Position numbers and translations under genes: made by a program. A DNA stretch of 7,689 nucleotides, from positions 1 through 7,689 of the forward strand of contig JBNKLQ010000280.1 of NCBI GenBank assembly GCA_050292445.1, given 5' to 3'. Shown here one piece after another: positions 7,298 to 7,689 of the stretch (position 1 is the first letter of the stretch; each line of letters starts with the position of its first letter). The DNA comes from Leptofilum sp050292445. GTDB taxonomy: Bacteria; Chloroflexota; Anaerolineae; Promineifilales; Promineifilaceae. The notes under the pieces are model-generated. The model was given only the letters and a program-made list of their open reading frames with translations. It ran no database searches and was not told the DNA's origin.

Positions 7298-7340
7298 AAG
7301 TGATAAGTAAAAAGTGTGGACCACTCTCTTACTTTCACTT
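7298..7340. repeat. Imperfect AT-rich inverted repeat upstream of the cyclophilin gene
   Basis: AAGTGATAAGTAA (7298-7310) can pair with TTACTTTCACTT (7329-7340), giving a 12-bp stem with one bulged T at 7304. The loop contains the small dyad GTGGACCAC (7316-7324). The left arm reads as a degenerate heptamer-like series (AGTAATA, AGTGATA, AGTAAAA). A pyrimidine-rich run (TCTACTCTTT) follows, so weak termination of the upstream transcript is possible. It may equally be a degenerate short repeat like the one in the preceding spacer. Confidence 0.45.
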
Positions 7341-7357
7341 TCTACTCTTTAAAAAAC

Positions 7358-7363
7358 AGGAGA
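7358..7363 (+). promoter_or_regulatory. Ribosome binding site of the cyclophilin gene
   Basis: AGGAGA lies nine bases before the ATG at 7373. It is the strongest Shine-Dalgarno match in the window and supports that start codon. Confidence 0.8.
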
Positions 7364-7372
7364 AGTAAGTTC

Positions 7373-7689
7373 ATGGCAAAACATCATCGTAAACCCCCGT
7401 CGCGAGCCGAGCGGCGGGAAGCAGTCGCCAAGCAAAAGGCAGAGCGTAGACGGTTGATTACCGCAATTGGTGGCCTAGTGGCTCTGGCCATTGTGGCCAT
7501 TATTGTGTGGCAAGTGTGGCCAGAACCTGAAGCGGAACCAGCGGCAGCATCCGTGGTGTTGGATGGGGAACGGCCGTTAGCCGCCCTTGTCCCTGCCGAA
7601 CGTAACAACTACTACACCGCCGCACCAGAAATGAGCATCGACATCAGTAAAACGTACGAAGCGATCATTACCACCAATAAAGGTGAAAT
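7373..7689 (+). CDS. Membrane-anchored cyclophilin-type peptidyl-prolyl cis-trans isomerase, 3' end missing
   Basis: The frame is open from ATG 7373 to the window edge (105 codons plus two bases), so only the N-terminus is seen. Residues 1-27 are strongly basic (KHHRKPPSRAERREAV and on to ERRR). Residues 28-46 are a single membrane segment (LITAIGGLVALAIVAIIVW). A short Glu/Pro/Ala spacer and the linker ERPLAALVPAERNNYY follow. The last visible residues, MSIDISKTYEAIITTNKGE, match the first strand of the cyclophilin fold, which typically reads Y-x-A-x-I-x-T-x-K-G. The catalytic Arg and the rest of the barrel would lie beyond the window, so activity cannot be judged. Orientation (basic side in, catalytic domain out) suggests folding of extracytoplasmic proteins, possibly including the two propeller proteins just upstream. 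The gene has its own good ribosome binding site and lies 93 bases after the previous stop. Confidence 0.82.
   Translation, partial: MAKHHRKPPSRAERREAVAKQKAERRRLITAIGGLVALAIVAIIVWQVWPEPEAEPAAASVVLDGERPLAALVPAERNNYYTAAPEMSIDISKTYEAIITTNKGE

Larger units (their letters stand above)
66..7577. repeat. Dispersed iterated palindrome ACGGCCGT (19 copies, HIP1-like)
   Basis: Exact copies of ACGGCCGT start at 66, 198, 536, 653, 764, 947, 1080, 1382, 2250, 2502, 3766, 4390, 5000, 5273, 5660, 5948, 7011, 7152 and 7570. Eight of them extend to the 10-base palindrome AACGGCCGTT (octamer starts 536, 653, 1080, 3766, 5000, 5273, 5948, 7570). A one-mismatch copy lies at 4829-4836. All are inside genes: 11 are read as Thr-Ala-Val, seven as Asn/Tyr/Asp-Gly-Arg and one as Glu-Arg-Pro-Leu, so all three codon phases occur. 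About 0.12 copies would be expected by chance in a random sequence of even base composition. The span given covers the first to the last copy; it is a scattered motif, not a continuous element. Confidence 0.9.

Noticed and set aside
7298..7350. Strong intrinsic terminator after paralogue 2
   Set aside because: The stem is AT-rich with a bulge, and the pyrimidine run after it is interrupted by A and C, so it does not meet the usual GC-stem plus U-tract form.
66..7577. A CRISPR array or tandem repeat built from the ACGGCCGT copies
   Set aside because: The copies are only 8-10 bases long, irregularly spaced (about 110 to 1260 bases apart) and embedded in coding sequence, with no repeat-spacer structure.

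Overview
The window most resembles the Chloroflexota, probably an Anaerolineae-type lineage. This assignment rests on style rather than on a marker gene: a Pro/Thr-rich linker in an exported lytic transglycosylase, single-pass membrane proteins ending in SPDGR-type beta-propeller repeats, a membrane-anchored cyclophilin whose linker (ERPLAALVPAERNNYY) looks familiar from that phylum, and moderate GC. No rRNA, tRNA, CRISPR array or transposase gene was found. All four protein genes are on the + strand and read left to right.

Layout. Bases 1-1909 hold the 3' part of a TPR-repeat / lytic transglycosylase gene that begins upstream of the window. Bases 1910-2123 are a gene-free gap whose right end (2031-2111) is a small two-hairpin palindromic repeat (REP/MITE-like) ending 12 bases before the next start codon. 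Bases 2124-4673 and 4766-7279 encode two tandem paralogues of an uncharacterised single-pass membrane protein: a short acidic cytoplasmic tail, one membrane segment, an alpha/beta middle region and a C-terminal WD40/TolB-like propeller. The two proteins are well diverged, yet all eight cysteines of one have a counterpart in the other. Bases 7373-7689 are the 5' end of a membrane-anchored cyclophilin-type peptidyl-prolyl isomerase that runs out of the window. The two short spacers (4674-4765 and 7280-7372) each carry an AT-rich inverted repeat, and each ends in a recognisable ribosome binding site.

How the genes fit together. Every product is predicted to act at or outside the cytoplasmic membrane: cell-wall cleavage (transglycosylase), two anchored extracytoplasmic propeller proteins likely stabilised by disulfides, and a folding catalyst. 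An envelope-maintenance cluster is a reasonable inference but is not proven by the sequence.

The most striking signal is at DNA level. The octamer palindrome ACGGCCGT occurs 19 times in 7.7 kb, against about 0.1 expected for a random sequence of even composition. It is used in all three codon phases and mostly at non-equivalent positions in the two paralogues. This is the behaviour of a highly iterated palindrome like cyanobacterial HIP1, not of protein conservation.
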